From positions 1 to 60,180 of the forward strand of contig NZ_JANHDN010000010.1 in the NCBI RefSeq assembly GCF_024494565.1: a stretch of DNA of 60,180 bases. Direction: 5' to 3'. Position numbers and translations under genes: made by a program. Of the stretch, positions 1-9,715 are shown one piece after another (the first letter of the stretch is position 1; every line of letters begins with the position of its first letter). The DNA is from Halorubrum rutilum. GTDB taxonomy: Archaea > Halobacteriota > Halobacteria > Halobacteriales > Haloferacaceae. A model generated the notes under the pieces. That model did no database searches. It was given only the letters and a program-made list of their open reading frames with translations, and had not been told where the DNA came from.

Positions 1-127
1 ATTCCCACCTTGATCGGTGGTGGTTTGATTCCCACCTTGATCGGTGGTGGTTTGATTCCCACCTTGATCGGTGGTGGTTTGATTCCCACCTTGATCGGTG
101 GTGGTTTGATTCCCACCTTGATCGGTG
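1..127. repeat. 27-bp tandem repeat array (4.7 copies visible)
   Basis: Units start at 1, 28, 55, 82 and 109 (the last is partial). They appear identical, abut with no spacers, and keep the frame of the minus-strand secreted protein, encoding nine residues each. The lack of third-position differences indicates recent expansion or homogenisation. The array may continue left of the window. Confidence 0.95.
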
Positions 128-273
128 ATCGGAACCGTCGCGCTTGCTGTCTCTGTGCTAACGTGAGCGCCAATGAGTGGCAGACTCACGAGACAGAGCA
201 CAACCACAAGGAGTCTGAGAGAGCGATAATCAGATGACTGCACGTGAATACTCTCACGACGGGTGGCAACCAT
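1..273 (-). CDS. Secreted protein with sequon-rich nonapeptide repeats (3' end outside window)
   Basis: This reading frame runs off the left edge. It starts at ATG 273 with MVATRRESIHV, followed by a hydrophobic signal segment (RLLVVVLCLVSLPLIG) and an Ala/Ser/Thr-rich cleavage region ending near TASA. It then enters a tandem repeat of nine residues, TDQGGNQTT, at least four copies. Each copy holds an N-Q-T sequon, so the mature chain would be densely N-glycosylated outside the cell, probably as a stalk or linker. The opposite-strand reading (IGGGLIPTL repeats) has no start signal or secretion logic and is a shadow. Any domain downstream lies outside the window, so function is unknown. It follows the S8 protease gene on the same strand after about 150 bp. 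Confidence 0.72.
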   Translation of the reverse strand, partial: MVATRRESIHVQSSDYRSLRLLVVVLCLVSLPLIGAHVSTETASATVPITDQGGNQTTTDQGGNQTTTDQGGNQTTTDQGGNQTTTDQGGN

Positions 274-420
274 ACTAATTATTTCGCATTCAGTCTGCTC
301 ACGAATCACAGGTCTGTCTGTTCTGCTGTCCACAACCATGAGGTCGGCTGTGGAAATAGGCGCTGGGCTCCCACCACCCTCAACGGAGCGATCGAACGGA
401 TCGGAGTCCGATCTGGTCGT

Positions 421-2514
421 TCACGATTGTCCGTACGCAGTGACAACGTCACCGAGTTCGGCAGCAGAGAGGTTATTCTGACCATATGCGGTGACGGCGT
501 CACCAAGCTCGGCAGCCGTGATTGACCCATCGCCGTCAGTGTCGTATCTCCCTGCCGTGCCGTCAAGCGGTGAGGTGACCGTCCGAAACTCCGTATCCCC
601 ACCGATCTCAATTGTCGTGTCTGGCCCGTTCGTAGCTGTGCCGGCAATCGTTACTGCTGTCCCGTTTGTCTCAGGCGCGGTCACCTGATACGTTATTGTG
701 ACGTTTGTCCCGTCGCTGAGTGCGGTTGCACGGATCGCCGTGGTCACGCCTGTTTCGTCGGCGGCACTAGCCGTCAGGTCGGTGGGCGTAGCTGGCTCGC
801 CATCAATCCGCACTGCTTCGATCTCGGCCCCGCCAACTGTCGGCGTGAAGCTCTCGCTCACCCCAAGATTCGCGCTCCCATTACCTACTGTTACGTCTGT
901 GGTAACCGTTACGTTCCCTCCCGGCGTGGGGTTTTCACCGATGGCCCGAGTTGCCTGGAACGTCGCGTCGCTGTCAGTTGTGTTTTCGGTGAGCTGGGCC
1001 GTGACCGCGGTCGCATTCACGACGCCGGCCCCCGACTCGGTGTCACGTCCCGATGGACCAACATCCACTGCGGTTGTGTCCAGTGCCGACGCCAGTGTAT
1101 CAGCCGTCACGTCAGGGCCACCGGCATCGGCCGCTAGGGCGGCCACCCCGGCCACCTGAGGCGCAGCTGCTGATGTCCCAGTAAATACCGTGTTACGGAC
1201 CTCCACGTTCGTGTAGCCCGCCACGTCAACGACATCCTCTTCAGCGTCGTTCGGGCCGACCGAACTGTATGACGCGATCTGCTCATTATCACGACGGTAC
1301 GCCGCGACACTCACAACTGATGGGACATCCGCCGGCGGCTTGACGGATGACCGAGCGACCGGGTCCTCAATCGTCGGTGCTCCGAACACGGTGATTTCGA
1401 GTTCGTCATCGGCTGGACCACCGGTGTGTTGAACAACCAGGTCGATCGGCTGCTGGGGAACGTTCGTCCTGATCCGCTCGAAGCGCTCATCAGGCTCCGA
1501 TATGATCGTGGTTGAGCCAACTAGGTACTCCTCTCTAACCGGATTATAGAGATAAACCCGGTAGCTGCTGTCGTCACCGTCGGCATCCCAATGAAGATTC
1601 ACCTGTAGACTGCCACTGAAAACCGTCTCACAGTTCGGGACGCAGGCCGTCTCGTCAGCCGGATCGAACTCATGGAGGCCATCACCATCAGTATCGGTAT
1701 ACTCACCCTGCCAGTGTCGTTGGCGGTCATTTCCCGCACTGTTGATCACAAGAATTCCGTCCGCCCGCGTCTGATCGACATCGTCGGTCAGCGGATGGTC
1801 GCCGTCATCGTCGAAGCCTGGAAAGGAGAGTGGCGCCACAACAACATCAACATCTTGCTCACGGAAATACTGGAGCGCGGCCGCAAAATCCGTCGCTGTC
1901 TGAATCGTCGCAAGTGAGAGCTGTGCGTCTGGTGCTGTTTTCACCACCGTCGCAGCAGCGTTCGTCCCGTGGTCTGTGGATCCGGTGGCGGCGAACTGCT
2001 CGGTGTTAGCAACGTTCTCCGCAATCGCCGGATCTGTGGGATCGAAGCCACCATCGATCACGCCGACAGTGACATTGTCCCCGGTGATCCCCTGCTCGTG
2101 GAGGCCACTCACCCCGAGCGTGTCAGCTGCCCCAGGCCCCGAAACATCAGCAGGTTCTGCCGACTGAGCGAGATGGACCTCACTCACCCACGAGAGGTTT
2201 CGAACTGCAGATATCTGGTCGGGCGTCGTCGTTAGCTCCACTTGCGTCTCCACCTGCGTTCCAACAGTGCCGTACGCTTCGAGCTCCTCGATGTCCATGG
2301 CAGTACTGTTGGTGGCGACGACGGTGTACTGTTGTGACTCGTCACTAACCTCCGTCTCAACTGCCGATGTCGTCGTGTCGGCTGGCGGTGAGATATTTGC
2401 GTTCTCCGGCCGCTCTGCCTCCTGTGAGAGTACTGGTGCTACAGCCGCCACGCTGACGGCCACTACCACCACGACAACCACAAGAGCAAGACGAGACCGG
2501 CTGAGCGAATTCAT
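421..2514 (-). CDS. Secreted subtilisin-like serine protease (S8) with C-terminal EF-hand/dockerin-like tail
   Basis: This is a 697-residue extracellular protease. The start at 2514 (MNSLSRSRLALVVVV) puts a strong signal segment at the N-terminus; 2526 and 2589 are in-frame alternatives. The S8 triad is visible: Asp about 154 in GVIDGGFD, His about 182 in TDHGTN, Ser about 448 in TGTSAAAP, with the oxyanion Asn about 262 in NSAGN. An Ig-like module follows (PGGNVTVTT to about residue 645), the same type that is duplicated in the protein at 12005. The end is SPLDGTAG, an EF-hand loop DTDGDGSITAAE, then a helix ending AYGQS. Substrate and attachment are unknown; the tail suggests docking to a surface partner. 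The family assignment is firm. Confidence 0.9.
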   Translation of the reverse strand: MNSLSRSRLALVVVVVVVAVSVAAVAPVLSQEAERPENANISPPADTTTSAVETEVSDESQQYTVVATNSTAMDIEELEAYGTVGTQVETQVELTTTPDQISAVRNLSWVSEVHLAQSAEPADVSGPGAADTLGVSGLHEQGITGDNVTVGVIDGGFDPTDPAIAENVANTEQFAATGSTDHGTNAAATVVKTAPDAQLSLATIQTATDFAAALQYFREQDVDVVVAPLSFPGFDDDGDHPLTDDVDQTRADGILVINSAGNDRQRHWQGEYTDTDGDGLHEFDPADETACVPNCETVFSGSLQVNLHWDADGDDSSYRVYLYNPVREEYLVGSTTIISEPDERFERIRTNVPQQPIDLVVQHTGGPADDELEITVFGAPTIEDPVARSSVKPPADVPSVVSVAAYRRDNEQIASYSSVGPNDAEEDVVDVAGYTNVEVRNTVFTGTSAAAPQVAGVAALAADAGGPDVTADTLASALDTTAVDVGPSGRDTESGAGVVNATAVTAQLTENTTDSDATFQATRAIGENPTPGGNVTVTTDVTVGNGSANLGVSESFTPTVGGAEIEAVRIDGEPATPTDLTASAADETGVTTAIRATALSDGTNVTITYQVTAPETNGTAVTIAGTATNGPDTTIEIGGDTEFRTVTSPLDGTAGRYDTDGDGSITAAELGDAVTAYGQNNLSAAELGDVVTAYGQS

Positions 2515-2633
2515 TATCAGTATCATCAATGCCGTCGCAAAAGTATTACGGGAAAAACACATCTGCGGTGCGTGACTGCAAATCCTCATACGCTACCGCT
2601 CATGATTCCTCCATTTTCAGGCAGAGGAGAATG

Positions 2634-4382
2634 TCAAGACTGACCGAACGCCGTGACGACCTCACCAAGCTCACTGGCTGTCAAGTCTCCCTCTCCAAAC
2701 GCCGTAACGGCGTCGCCAAGGTCATTGGCCGTAACTTCTCCGTCATCGCCGCTGTAGCGGGCGACGACTGACTCAAACTCGTCGATCATTTGTTGTCGGT
2801 GAAACGCGAGAATATCGTTGGTCACTGAAGGGGGAGTCTCATGTCCGACTCCATCGTACACACTGAACTCGGCTGCAGCCCCGACATTCTCAAAGATGTC
2901 GCGACTCGTTGCGAACCGCTCGTCAACCTGCTCCCAGCCAAAAACATCCACGAGAAGCTGCTGTCGCCGGTCTCCCCAGGCGTTATAGCTCTTCGCGTGG
3001 ATATACTCATTATCGAGATCTGATTTGTCGGGATTCCCTTGATCTTCGCCGCCAATATACCGGTACTGATCGATATCAAGCCACGCTTGCTTCTTAAACG
3101 CTGTCCCGGTAAGCTCAGCGAGGTCTGCTGTCCCTACCGGCCACGGAAGCGTGGTGGTGTCAGGATCGGTTCGCACAGGGATCGCTTCATCTAGCTGTGC
3201 CTGCGGGATCGTGGCGAATCCGTTCCCACCACTTGAGACTGCGTTGACCCGATCAGGATGCAGAATCGTGAACTGGTCGTTGAACCGGCCGCTGTTTGAG
3301 AACCCGTACAGCTGGACCGTGTCTGCGACAGTGTATGGTTCATCATTAAGTCGGCTTCGAGCGTCATCGATCATCGCGAGCAACTGCTGATCAAGCCGGT
3401 CGTACGGCGGTTCCGCGTTGCGGAGCGAATTCTGATCGAGCAGTTCGAATGAACCGTCTGGGGGACTGCTCGGAAGCAGCGCAACCACAGCAGGCGTATT
3501 CAACTCATCCGCGATTGCGCGGCCACGCCCTGACTGGATCTCTGCCCGCCCATCCGCAATCTGTTGATCGCGTGGTTCTGTTCCCGCTCGCAGTACGACA
3601 CCGACGACCAACGGTCGGGTCTCAATGCTGTCTAAGACCTGATCCCCGCTGTTCTGTACCGTCTCCGCTGGAGGCGTATACAGGAAATACGGGAACCGGA
3701 ACCCGGCCTCCGAATCCGCGCTAATTAATTCGAAGTTGTACGTATACTGCTGTGGATTCGATACCGTGACCTCAATCTCGGTCGCGTCGGTCACCGTGAT
3801 TGTCCGGAGCGATTGTACTTGATTGGGATCTGCTGGTGATTGCACCTCAATTTCCGTTTCGCCGGCGAGTTCGACACCCCGACCGGCCGCATCGAAGTAG
3901 GTGACGTACCCATCAGCATCGGTAGTGAACCGGCCTGGCGGGAGTCCCGTTCCGTTTGCAGCCCGAAAATTGACCGGGAGACTTTCGATGGGGTTGCCCT
4001 CCGTATCAACACACTGTATCAGTGTTCGGTATCCTTCGGGTAGTACAAGCTCCCTGATATCTCCATCCGTCGTAATCTCAATATTGTCAAACGAATAGAT
4101 GGCTGGAATCTGGTTTCGTTCTCCGCTCTCATCGATAGTCGTCACTCTGTATGTCCCAACGGTAAGTGACAGCTCGATGCCCCCATCTGCGCCGACCGTA
4201 TACTCGATCTGCTCTCCCGTCTCGACATTGCTGAACTGGATCACGGTCCCATCAACGCTTGTGTCTGCCTCTGAGCTGAGGCGCCCTGTAGCTGTGACCT
4301 CCTCTTGTCCAGCCGCGGTTCTAACGGTCGTAGCCAGCACCCCAACCGCCCCGGCAAGACAAAACTGACGGCGAGTTACCAT
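2634..4382 (-). CDS. Tat-exported alpha/beta-hydrolase (PHB depolymerase/feruloyl-esterase-like) with FGQS tail
   Basis: This 582-residue protein begins MVTRRQFCLAGAVGV, a twin-arginine signal. Residues about 28-200 look like two carboxypeptidase-regulatory or CnaB-like beta domains. From about 215 it reads as an esterase of the PHB-depolymerase/feruloyl-esterase type. The likely nucleophile is Ser362 in YGFSNSGRF, where Ser364 replaces the usual second Gly. The acid is probably Asp447 (GGEDQGN) and the base His514 (DGVGHETPP). The C-terminal module is the shared tail, but its first loop (SGDDGEVTANDL) is degenerate and probably binds calcium poorly. The last residues are AFGQS. Substrate cannot be told from sequence. 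It lies between two other tail-bearing genes on the same strand. Confidence 0.78.
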   Translation of the reverse strand: MVTRRQFCLAGAVGVLATTVRTAAGQEEVTATGRLSSEADTSVDGTVIQFSNVETGEQIEYTVGADGGIELSLTVGTYRVTTIDESGERNQIPAIYSFDNIEITTDGDIRELVLPEGYRTLIQCVDTEGNPIESLPVNFRAANGTGLPPGRFTTDADGYVTYFDAAGRGVELAGETEIEVQSPADPNQVQSLRTITVTDATEIEVTVSNPQQYTYNFELISADSEAGFRFPYFLYTPPAETVQNSGDQVLDSIETRPLVVGVVLRAGTEPRDQQIADGRAEIQSGRGRAIADELNTPAVVALLPSSPPDGSFELLDQNSLRNAEPPYDRLDQQLLAMIDDARSRLNDEPYTVADTVQLYGFSNSGRFNDQFTILHPDRVNAVSSGGNGFATIPQAQLDEAIPVRTDPDTTTLPWPVGTADLAELTGTAFKKQAWLDIDQYRYIGGEDQGNPDKSDLDNEYIHAKSYNAWGDRRQQLLVDVFGWEQVDERFATSRDIFENVGAAAEFSVYDGVGHETPPSVTNDILAFHRQQMIDEFESVVARYSGDDGEVTANDLGDAVTAFGEGDLTASELGEVVTAFGQS

Positions 4383-4708
4383 GTCACATGATACTGAATC
4401 TTCCCACTAATATTGTGGGTTGCGCTGAAACTCTCGAATTAGTTGCCGACACGTCTCTCGATGGAGGTCAAACTCCTCACGGTGGAGGTCGGACGGCTCA
4501 CGCCGACGCAGGGCGACCGCACGCGGCTGTGGACCCACAAGAAAGATCGGCTTGGAGACAGCCCGTGCGGCGCCACAACGCTGTCGGCTGGGACGCTGAC
4601 GCGGGCATTCGCGAATACGCGACGCTGTTCGCAAGACGAGCAGTTCACGCCGAGCGAGCAGGCTGTTGAGCCGCTCTCGACAGTGTAGTCACTGAGTCAT
4701 GAAGCCGT
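4383..4708. other. Gene-poor interval upstream of the hydrolase
   Basis: Several short open frames cross this stretch on both strands, but none has a recognisable product, signal peptide or convincing start. It should hold the promoter of the Tat hydrolase next to 4382. Repeated GGAGGTC motifs occur near 4460-4490. Nothing else can be supported. Confidence 0.5.
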
Positions 4709-4775
4709 CCAAAAAATGGAGCCGCAAGCCGCAGCCGCACTGCAAGGAACCCGTGTGGGAGCGGGTGGTTAGTTA
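4709..4775 (-). terminator. 3' UTR/terminator block of the beta-helix gene
   Basis: Read on the minus strand directly after the stop codon, the block has an ACCCG/CGGGT hairpin, a GCGGCTTGCGGCTCC segment and a run of six T. Archaeal RNA polymerase terminates at T-runs. The same block, with few differences, follows the GLUG-repeat gene at 26885-26946, so tail and 3' UTR appear to have moved together. Confidence 0.7.
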
Positions 4776-7700
4776 CGACTGACCGAACGCGTTGACGACG
4801 TCACCGAGTTCGGCAGCGGTCAGGTTGCCCTGGCCGAACGCATTGACGGCGTCACCGAGTTCGCTGGCGGTGATGGTGCCGTCACCATCATCGTCGAACT
4901 CGCCAGCCGCACCGTCAAGCGGCGAGTCGGTCGGAGCGACGACCTCTGCGTCGACAGTGAGTTCGTCATTGTCGGACGCGAACACGTGAGTGTAGTTACC
5001 CGTGTCGAGACCGGCCGTCGCGCTGGCCGGCACCTCGAAGGTGATCTCCGTCGAGTTGCCCGCGTCGAGGGAGACCTCCTGACTGGCCGAGAGCTGGCTG
5101 ATGCCAGTCTCGTCCTCGAGATCGTACGTGATATCCTGCGTGGTCGCAGCGTCACCGACGTTGGTGACGTTCAGCGTTGCGCTGAAGGACTCGTTCTGGG
5201 TGATGGTCGTCGGACCCTCAACCAGGTCGAGCGTGAGGTTGGCCGCTGCCGGCTCAACCGTACTAATCTCGACGTTGTCCGCGTTGTTGTTGGAGCCGTC
5301 GATGCCGGTCACGGTGAACGTTTCACCGGCCGTCTCGGCGGTCACCGTCAGCGTGGCCTGACCGTTCGCGTCAGTGTTCGTGTCAGCGCTGACACGCTCG
5401 ACGCCAGCGGCCTGGTTGTTATCGATCGACCAGCTGATGTCGCCGTCTGTGAGACTCCGCGGAACGGGGTTCCCGTCGCTGTCGACCAGCTGAAGGGTCA
5501 CGTTCGCGGTGGTCTCGCCGTCAGCGGCGAGGTTGGTCGTGTCTGTGGTCACGTTGACATCGGCAACGGCGCCCGAGAACTGCTGGACGGCCGAGCCACT
5601 GTCAACGGCGTCCTCAGTGTTGACCGCCTGGATCTCGTAGTCACCGGGCGTATCACTCTGAGGAACGATGCTATCAGTACCGAACGTCGCGGTACTCCCA
5701 TCTCCGTCAGTACCGTCTGGCACAAGCAGCGGACTGACTGCGCTTAACTGACCGTTCACCGCGTTTTGTCCAAGAGATTCCTCACTGCCAGCAGTGTCAA
5801 TCAGGGTGTCGGGCCCGTCAACGACGAAGGTCGTACTACCCGGATTGACATTGGATTGACCGGCAAGGTCATCATCAAGAACGGCCACAAGCACCAGCGC
5901 ACCTTCGCCACCAGTGGCGTCAGCGGGCGGTGCGGTCGGATCCGTGACGACAACCATGCGGTCCTGCGGAAGCTCCGTGTAGGAGCTCGTCAACCACGGC
6001 CGGAGTTCAGCGTCTGTCCGGGCGAGGTTGTCAGTGTTGCTGACAAGGATATCAGCATCTGCGCCAGTTTCTTCAGTGATGGTCGGGCCATCTTCGCTAC
6101 CCCACCAGTTGGCCTTTGCGCTGAAGGCGGCACTGGCGTCAGCAAATTCAACACCCACCTCGTTGCTAACGATATCGTTGAAGTGGATGACGTGGTCGTT
6201 GTCACCAGTATCCTGGATGTTCACGCCGAGGGTATTCCCAGCGATCTCGTTCCGGACAAGCTGCACCGACTCTCCAAGCCCACTCTGGAGCGTAACACCG
6301 GTTTCGCTCCCGGTGATGACGCTGTCTTGGACCGTAGCCGAGCCAGTAACGCCACTGACTGTGATGCCTGTGGCGTAGTTGGAGACCGTAACGTTACTCA
6401 CTTCAGTCGTATCGCCCTCACTATCAGAGATCGTGATTCCGACTCGGTCCGTAGTGCCAGCCCCTTCAAGTGTGCTGTTGAGGAGCTGGGCATCCGCACC
6501 GCCACTAATCGTAACGTCAGACTGGGCACTATCAGTAGTTGACTGGAAGGTAAATCCGTCAACCTCGTGACCGCTGTCGATAGCGAGGATTGTGGATTCC
6601 GCGTCGGTAGTCAGCACCGTCTCATCTGCCGAGCCGGTCGAAACTACGTTCGCGCCCGCATTATCTCCAGTTCCGACTCCAGACTCAACGTAGGTTCCGG
6701 GGCGGACCTGCACGTAGTCTCCGGCAGTACTACCGGTTACACCCACATCACCAACACCGCCCCCAACAGTCCCGTAAATCCGCTGGGTGTTAACGAGGCT
6801 ATTGGTGAAGTCATCCTCTTCGTTACTGGTGATGTAGACGAAGCTATTGAATTCGTTGTCAGACTCGAGCGCCTCAGCTCCGTTGGAAGCACCATCACCA
6901 GCTCCAACGTCAGCGTCAAAGTCGATGTGAACGTCGTTATTGTCGAAGGTATTGTCCTGGACAGTCGCTCCGGTACCTTCGTCTGCAATCACGAGACCGA
7001 TGCTGTCATGATTGCTCGTCGTCAGCCCGGAAATATCGTTCTCGGTTACTTCGACGCTGTCACCTTGGTCCGTTGAATCAACACTGATCCCGGTGAGCGT
7101 GGTACCAACGGTGCTACTGTCGTCAGCTCCGAGAATCGTATTACCCGAGACTACAAGTGACTGAACCGTGTTCGCGGTGGCCGTGATTCCCGTGCCGTAA
7201 TTCACACCGACAATTTCGTTGTCAGTGATTTCGACGGCCGCACCGTCATCATTCACACCAGCGAGATCGATCCCGGTGAAAGCACTCGAGACGGTGCCAT
7301 TGATGGTATTGCTATCGACGGTGACAGTCGCGTCCTCACCGACGAGGTTGTCACCGAGATCAATGGCGTTGTAGTCGTCATTACTCGGATCAACTGCCTC
7401 GAACCCATTGTTGCTGAGTTCAATATCGTTGATCGTACTGGCACCAGTCAGGTCCACCACGGTGTCGCCACCAGCCGCTTCGAAGTCAACGTTCGAAACG
7501 GTCAGACCGTTCAGGGTCCCGAGATTGTCACCCGAGCCTTCAGCTATCGTGCCCTCACTGTTACTGTTGTCATCGTTAATGAGGGTCAGCCCATCAATCG
7601 TCACATCGGACACGGTGTCAGTGTCGGTGTTAGTACCAAGCTGGACGCTCGGTCCACCGCTGCTACTTGCGAGAGTCACATTCGTCGTATCGGCACCAGC

Positions 7701-9221
7701 ACCCTGCACAGTGACAGCATCCGGCTGTGCGCCGATACGGAGTTGGCTGGTCTGCGTGAAGTCGCCTTCACTCAGCTCAATCGTGTATTCACCAGATGTG
7801 GTGACTTCAGGAGTGACACCGACGTCACCATCAGCAAAGGCGCTTCCAGCTAGTGTGTCACCACCAATTCCGAGGATGAGGCCTCCAGCTTGACCGCGCA
7901 CGGTCTGGCCGTCCTCGTCGACAGTGACAGCCGTCTGATCGAATTCATTGTTTTGGAAGATTGCGCTCAGATCTAGCGACGGATCTCCGGTGACATCACC
8001 GTATTGGGAAGCTATGTCACTAATGTGGTAGCTGTTACTCTCGAAGGTGTTTCCGCTGAAGTCAGCAACATTACGGAACGCACCACTCTCGGACGTCTGT
8101 ACCGCGTCATTCAGGTTCGTGAATGTGTTGCCCGTGACAGTGAGCTCAAGACCCTCATCACTGTCGACAATCTGGACACCATCGACGGACTGGTCATTAC
8201 CCTCGAAAGTGTTGTCCTCGAGAGTCAGCGCGTCGTCAGCACCGCCACCGACATCTGCATCTATAAACGGTGCGCCGGGGTCGGTGAAGTTACTCCCGGA
8301 GACAGTCAGCTGAGCATCATCGTTCACCACAATCGCGTCGTTGGCATTGCCAGCCTGATCGAAGGTGATGTCACTGACCTCGACGCCGTCATTATCCGTT
8401 TGGAGAGTCGGAGCAGCGCCGTTGTTCTCGAAGGTAACATCCGCACCATCAGCCGTGATACGCGTGTTGTCCGCGTTGATGTCAAGCGCAGTATCGATGG
8501 TGTACGTGCCTGAACCAGGACGGATCTCAATCTGATCCGAAGCTTCCCCGTCAAGATCAGTGGGGTTGTTTGCCTCATCGATTGCGTTGCTCAGGCTACT
8601 CTCGGTGACGACGGTCCCAGTGTCAATGTTCTCGACCTCAACCGTGGCAATCGAGAATGTGGGCGTCTGGGAGATTGCAGCGGTTTCGAAGTTCGTGTTG
8701 AAGTCACCGCTGTTTCCATCGTCCACACGGATCGTATACCGTAGCCCTGAGGCGGTCGACACACCGCTGGTGCCAATGCCGCTCAGTTCAAGCGAATCGA
8801 TGACAATGTTACCACTACCATCATCAGTCACAACGAGTTGGATTTCCTCATCCTCAGCGTCGACGTTTTGGAAATTAACAGTCCCAGTCCCGGCGTTAAC
8901 ATCCGAGATGGTGACATCACTCAGATCTGCCCCCGCGTTTTCAAGCTCACTGAGGCTGATCCTTATGGCGTCTTGATCTCCGCTAGCCGACAGACCAGTA
9001 ATGTCGATATTATTGCCTGAGTCCGCAACCAGCTTCTGGGACGTGTCGGCGTTGTTGCCAGCGATATCAACAGGACTGCCGCTCCCGCTTTCCGCAAACG
9101 ACTGTGCTGCCGCCGTTCCAGCGAACGCGGCACCTCCAATAGCCACCATGGAGGTGACCATCACGAACGCGAAGAAGACGGCACCGAACTTCTCGCGGAT
9201 ATTCTTTTGACCGCCTGTCAT
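4773..9221 (-). CDS. Giant beta-helix surface protein with S-layer-type signal peptide, Ig-like domains and EF-hand tail
   Basis: This is a 1482-residue secreted protein. The N-terminus (IREKFGAVFFAFVMVTSMVA, then AAFAGTAAAQS) closely resembles haloarchaeal S-layer glycoprotein signal peptides. Residues about 200-1090 are parallel beta-helix (NosD/PbH1-type) with the characteristic NWWGSEDGP near the end of the helix. A Big-1-like Ig domain follows (VNVTTDTTNLAADGETTANV), then a CARDB/NEW3-like domain (NLTLDLVEGPTTITQNES). The tail is SPLDGAAGEFDDDGDGTIT with a canonical EF-hand loop, ending NAFGQS. Such proteins usually bind or cleave polysaccharide, but no catalytic residues can be assigned. 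Many N-x-S/T sites imply glycosylation. Adhesin or cell-surface scaffold is the most likely role. Confidence 0.85.
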   Translation of the reverse strand: MTGGQKNIREKFGAVFFAFVMVTSMVAIGGAAFAGTAAAQSFAESGSGSPVDIAGNNADTSQKLVADSGNNIDITGLSASGDQDAIRISLSELENAGADLSDVTISDVNAGTGTVNFQNVDAEDEEIQLVVTDDGSGNIVIDSLELSGIGTSGVSTASGLRYTIRVDDGNSGDFNTNFETAAISQTPTFSIATVEVENIDTGTVVTESSLSNAIDEANNPTDLDGEASDQIEIRPGSGTYTIDTALDINADNTRITADGADVTFENNGAAPTLQTDNDGVEVSDITFDQAGNANDAIVVNDDAQLTVSGSNFTDPGAPFIDADVGGGADDALTLEDNTFEGNDQSVDGVQIVDSDEGLELTVTGNTFTNLNDAVQTSESGAFRNVADFSGNTFESNSYHISDIASQYGDVTGDPSLDLSAIFQNNEFDQTAVTVDEDGQTVRGQAGGLILGIGGDTLAGSAFADGDVGVTPEVTTSGEYTIELSEGDFTQTSQLRIGAQPDAVTVQGAGADTTNVTLASSSGGPSVQLGTNTDTDTVSDVTIDGLTLINDDNSNSEGTIAEGSGDNLGTLNGLTVSNVDFEAAGGDTVVDLTGASTINDIELSNNGFEAVDPSNDDYNAIDLGDNLVGEDATVTVDSNTINGTVSSAFTGIDLAGVNDDGAAVEITDNEIVGVNYGTGITATANTVQSLVVSGNTILGADDSSTVGTTLTGISVDSTDQGDSVEVTENDISGLTTSNHDSIGLVIADEGTGATVQDNTFDNNDVHIDFDADVGAGDGASNGAEALESDNEFNSFVYITSNEEDDFTNSLVNTQRIYGTVGGGVGDVGVTGSTAGDYVQVRPGTYVESGVGTGDNAGANVVSTGSADETVLTTDAESTILAIDSGHEVDGFTFQSTTDSAQSDVTISGGADAQLLNSTLEGAGTTDRVGITISDSEGDTTEVSNVTVSNYATGITVSGVTGSATVQDSVITGSETGVTLQSGLGESVQLVRNEIAGNTLGVNIQDTGDNDHVIHFNDIVSNEVGVEFADASAAFSAKANWWGSEDGPTITEETGADADILVSNTDNLARTDAELRPWLTSSYTELPQDRMVVVTDPTAPPADATGGEGALVLVAVLDDDLAGQSNVNPGSTTFVVDGPDTLIDTAGSEESLGQNAVNGQLSAVSPLLVPDGTDGDGSTATFGTDSIVPQSDTPGDYEIQAVNTEDAVDSGSAVQQFSGAVADVNVTTDTTNLAADGETTANVTLQLVDSDGNPVPRSLTDGDISWSIDNNQAAGVERVSADTNTDANGQATLTVTAETAGETFTVTGIDGSNNNADNVEISTVEPAAANLTLDLVEGPTTITQNESFSATLNVTNVGDAATTQDITYDLEDETGISQLSASQEVSLDAGNSTEITFEVPASATAGLDTGNYTHVFASDNDELTVDAEVVAPTDSPLDGAAGEFDDDGDGTITASELGDAVNAFGQGNLTAAELGDVVNAFGQS

Positions 9222-9281
9222 GCGATTCCTCCGTCCGTATACCCGAACGACCGGGCTTGCTTATCTACCATTATAAGTTGG

Positions 9282-9461
9282 TTACGCAGTGTCATCCTCG
9301 AGCTCGACATGGTCCCGAAGGATCTCCTCGAGCTTTTCGGAGACGTTTTTGCCTTCACTCACGGCCTCGGCGCGCACTTGCCGCCACACCTGGCGGTCGA
9401 CCTCGATTGTCGTCCGCGCCATCGGGCCGTTGCTATCCTCGTTTGTCATTGCTTCACTCAT
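9282..9461 (-). CDS. Small ribbon-helix-helix-like protein
   Basis: This 59-residue gene begins MSEAMTNEDSNGPMART. The core ARTTIEVDRQVWRQVRAEA reads as an RHH (CopG/MetJ-fold) beta strand and first helix, followed by a second helix (NVSEKLEEILRDHVEL). Such proteins dimerise and bind DNA through the strand, often as antitoxins, but no toxin gene is adjacent. A second in-frame Met (MARTTIEV) is an alternative start. It lies just upstream of the beta-helix gene on the same strand, about 60 bp away, so it may regulate or be cotranscribed with that gene. Fold assignment is by pattern only. Confidence 0.62.
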   Translation of the reverse strand: MSEAMTNEDSNGPMARTTIEVDRQVWRQVRAEAVSEGKNVSEKLEEILRDHVELEDDTA

Positions 9462-9715
9462 ACCGCTATCATCCGGCTATCATTTTTGTGGTAGTTCAGT
9501 GTAGCCTGTCGGCACGCTACGACTTGCACGTCGGGCGCACCTGTGTTAATGCTAACGGTGACGCGAACGTGTGCCGCAAGCAACATATGAGGGAAATAGA
9601 GCGGCTGTACCTCGCAATTCGTTACCGTGACTCCCTATTCATGTGAGTCGATCACACGGGCTCTGAGAATCAGTCGGCATCCTCGTCTTTCTCCTTTGCC
9701 ACGTCGTGTCGCCTC

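Noticed and set aside
1..127. Short regularly spaced repeat resembling a CRISPR array
   Set aside because: Units abut without unique spacers and keep a coding frame; it is a coding tandem repeat.
10..237. Plus-strand ORF of IGGGLIPTL repeats
   Set aside because: It is the complement of the TDQGGNQTT repeat gene, which has a signal peptide and in-frame start on the minus strand; the plus frame has no such features.
4407..4688. Four overlapping short ORFs in the 4.4-4.7 kb interval
   Set aside because: Basic, low-complexity translations with no start context or domain on either strand.
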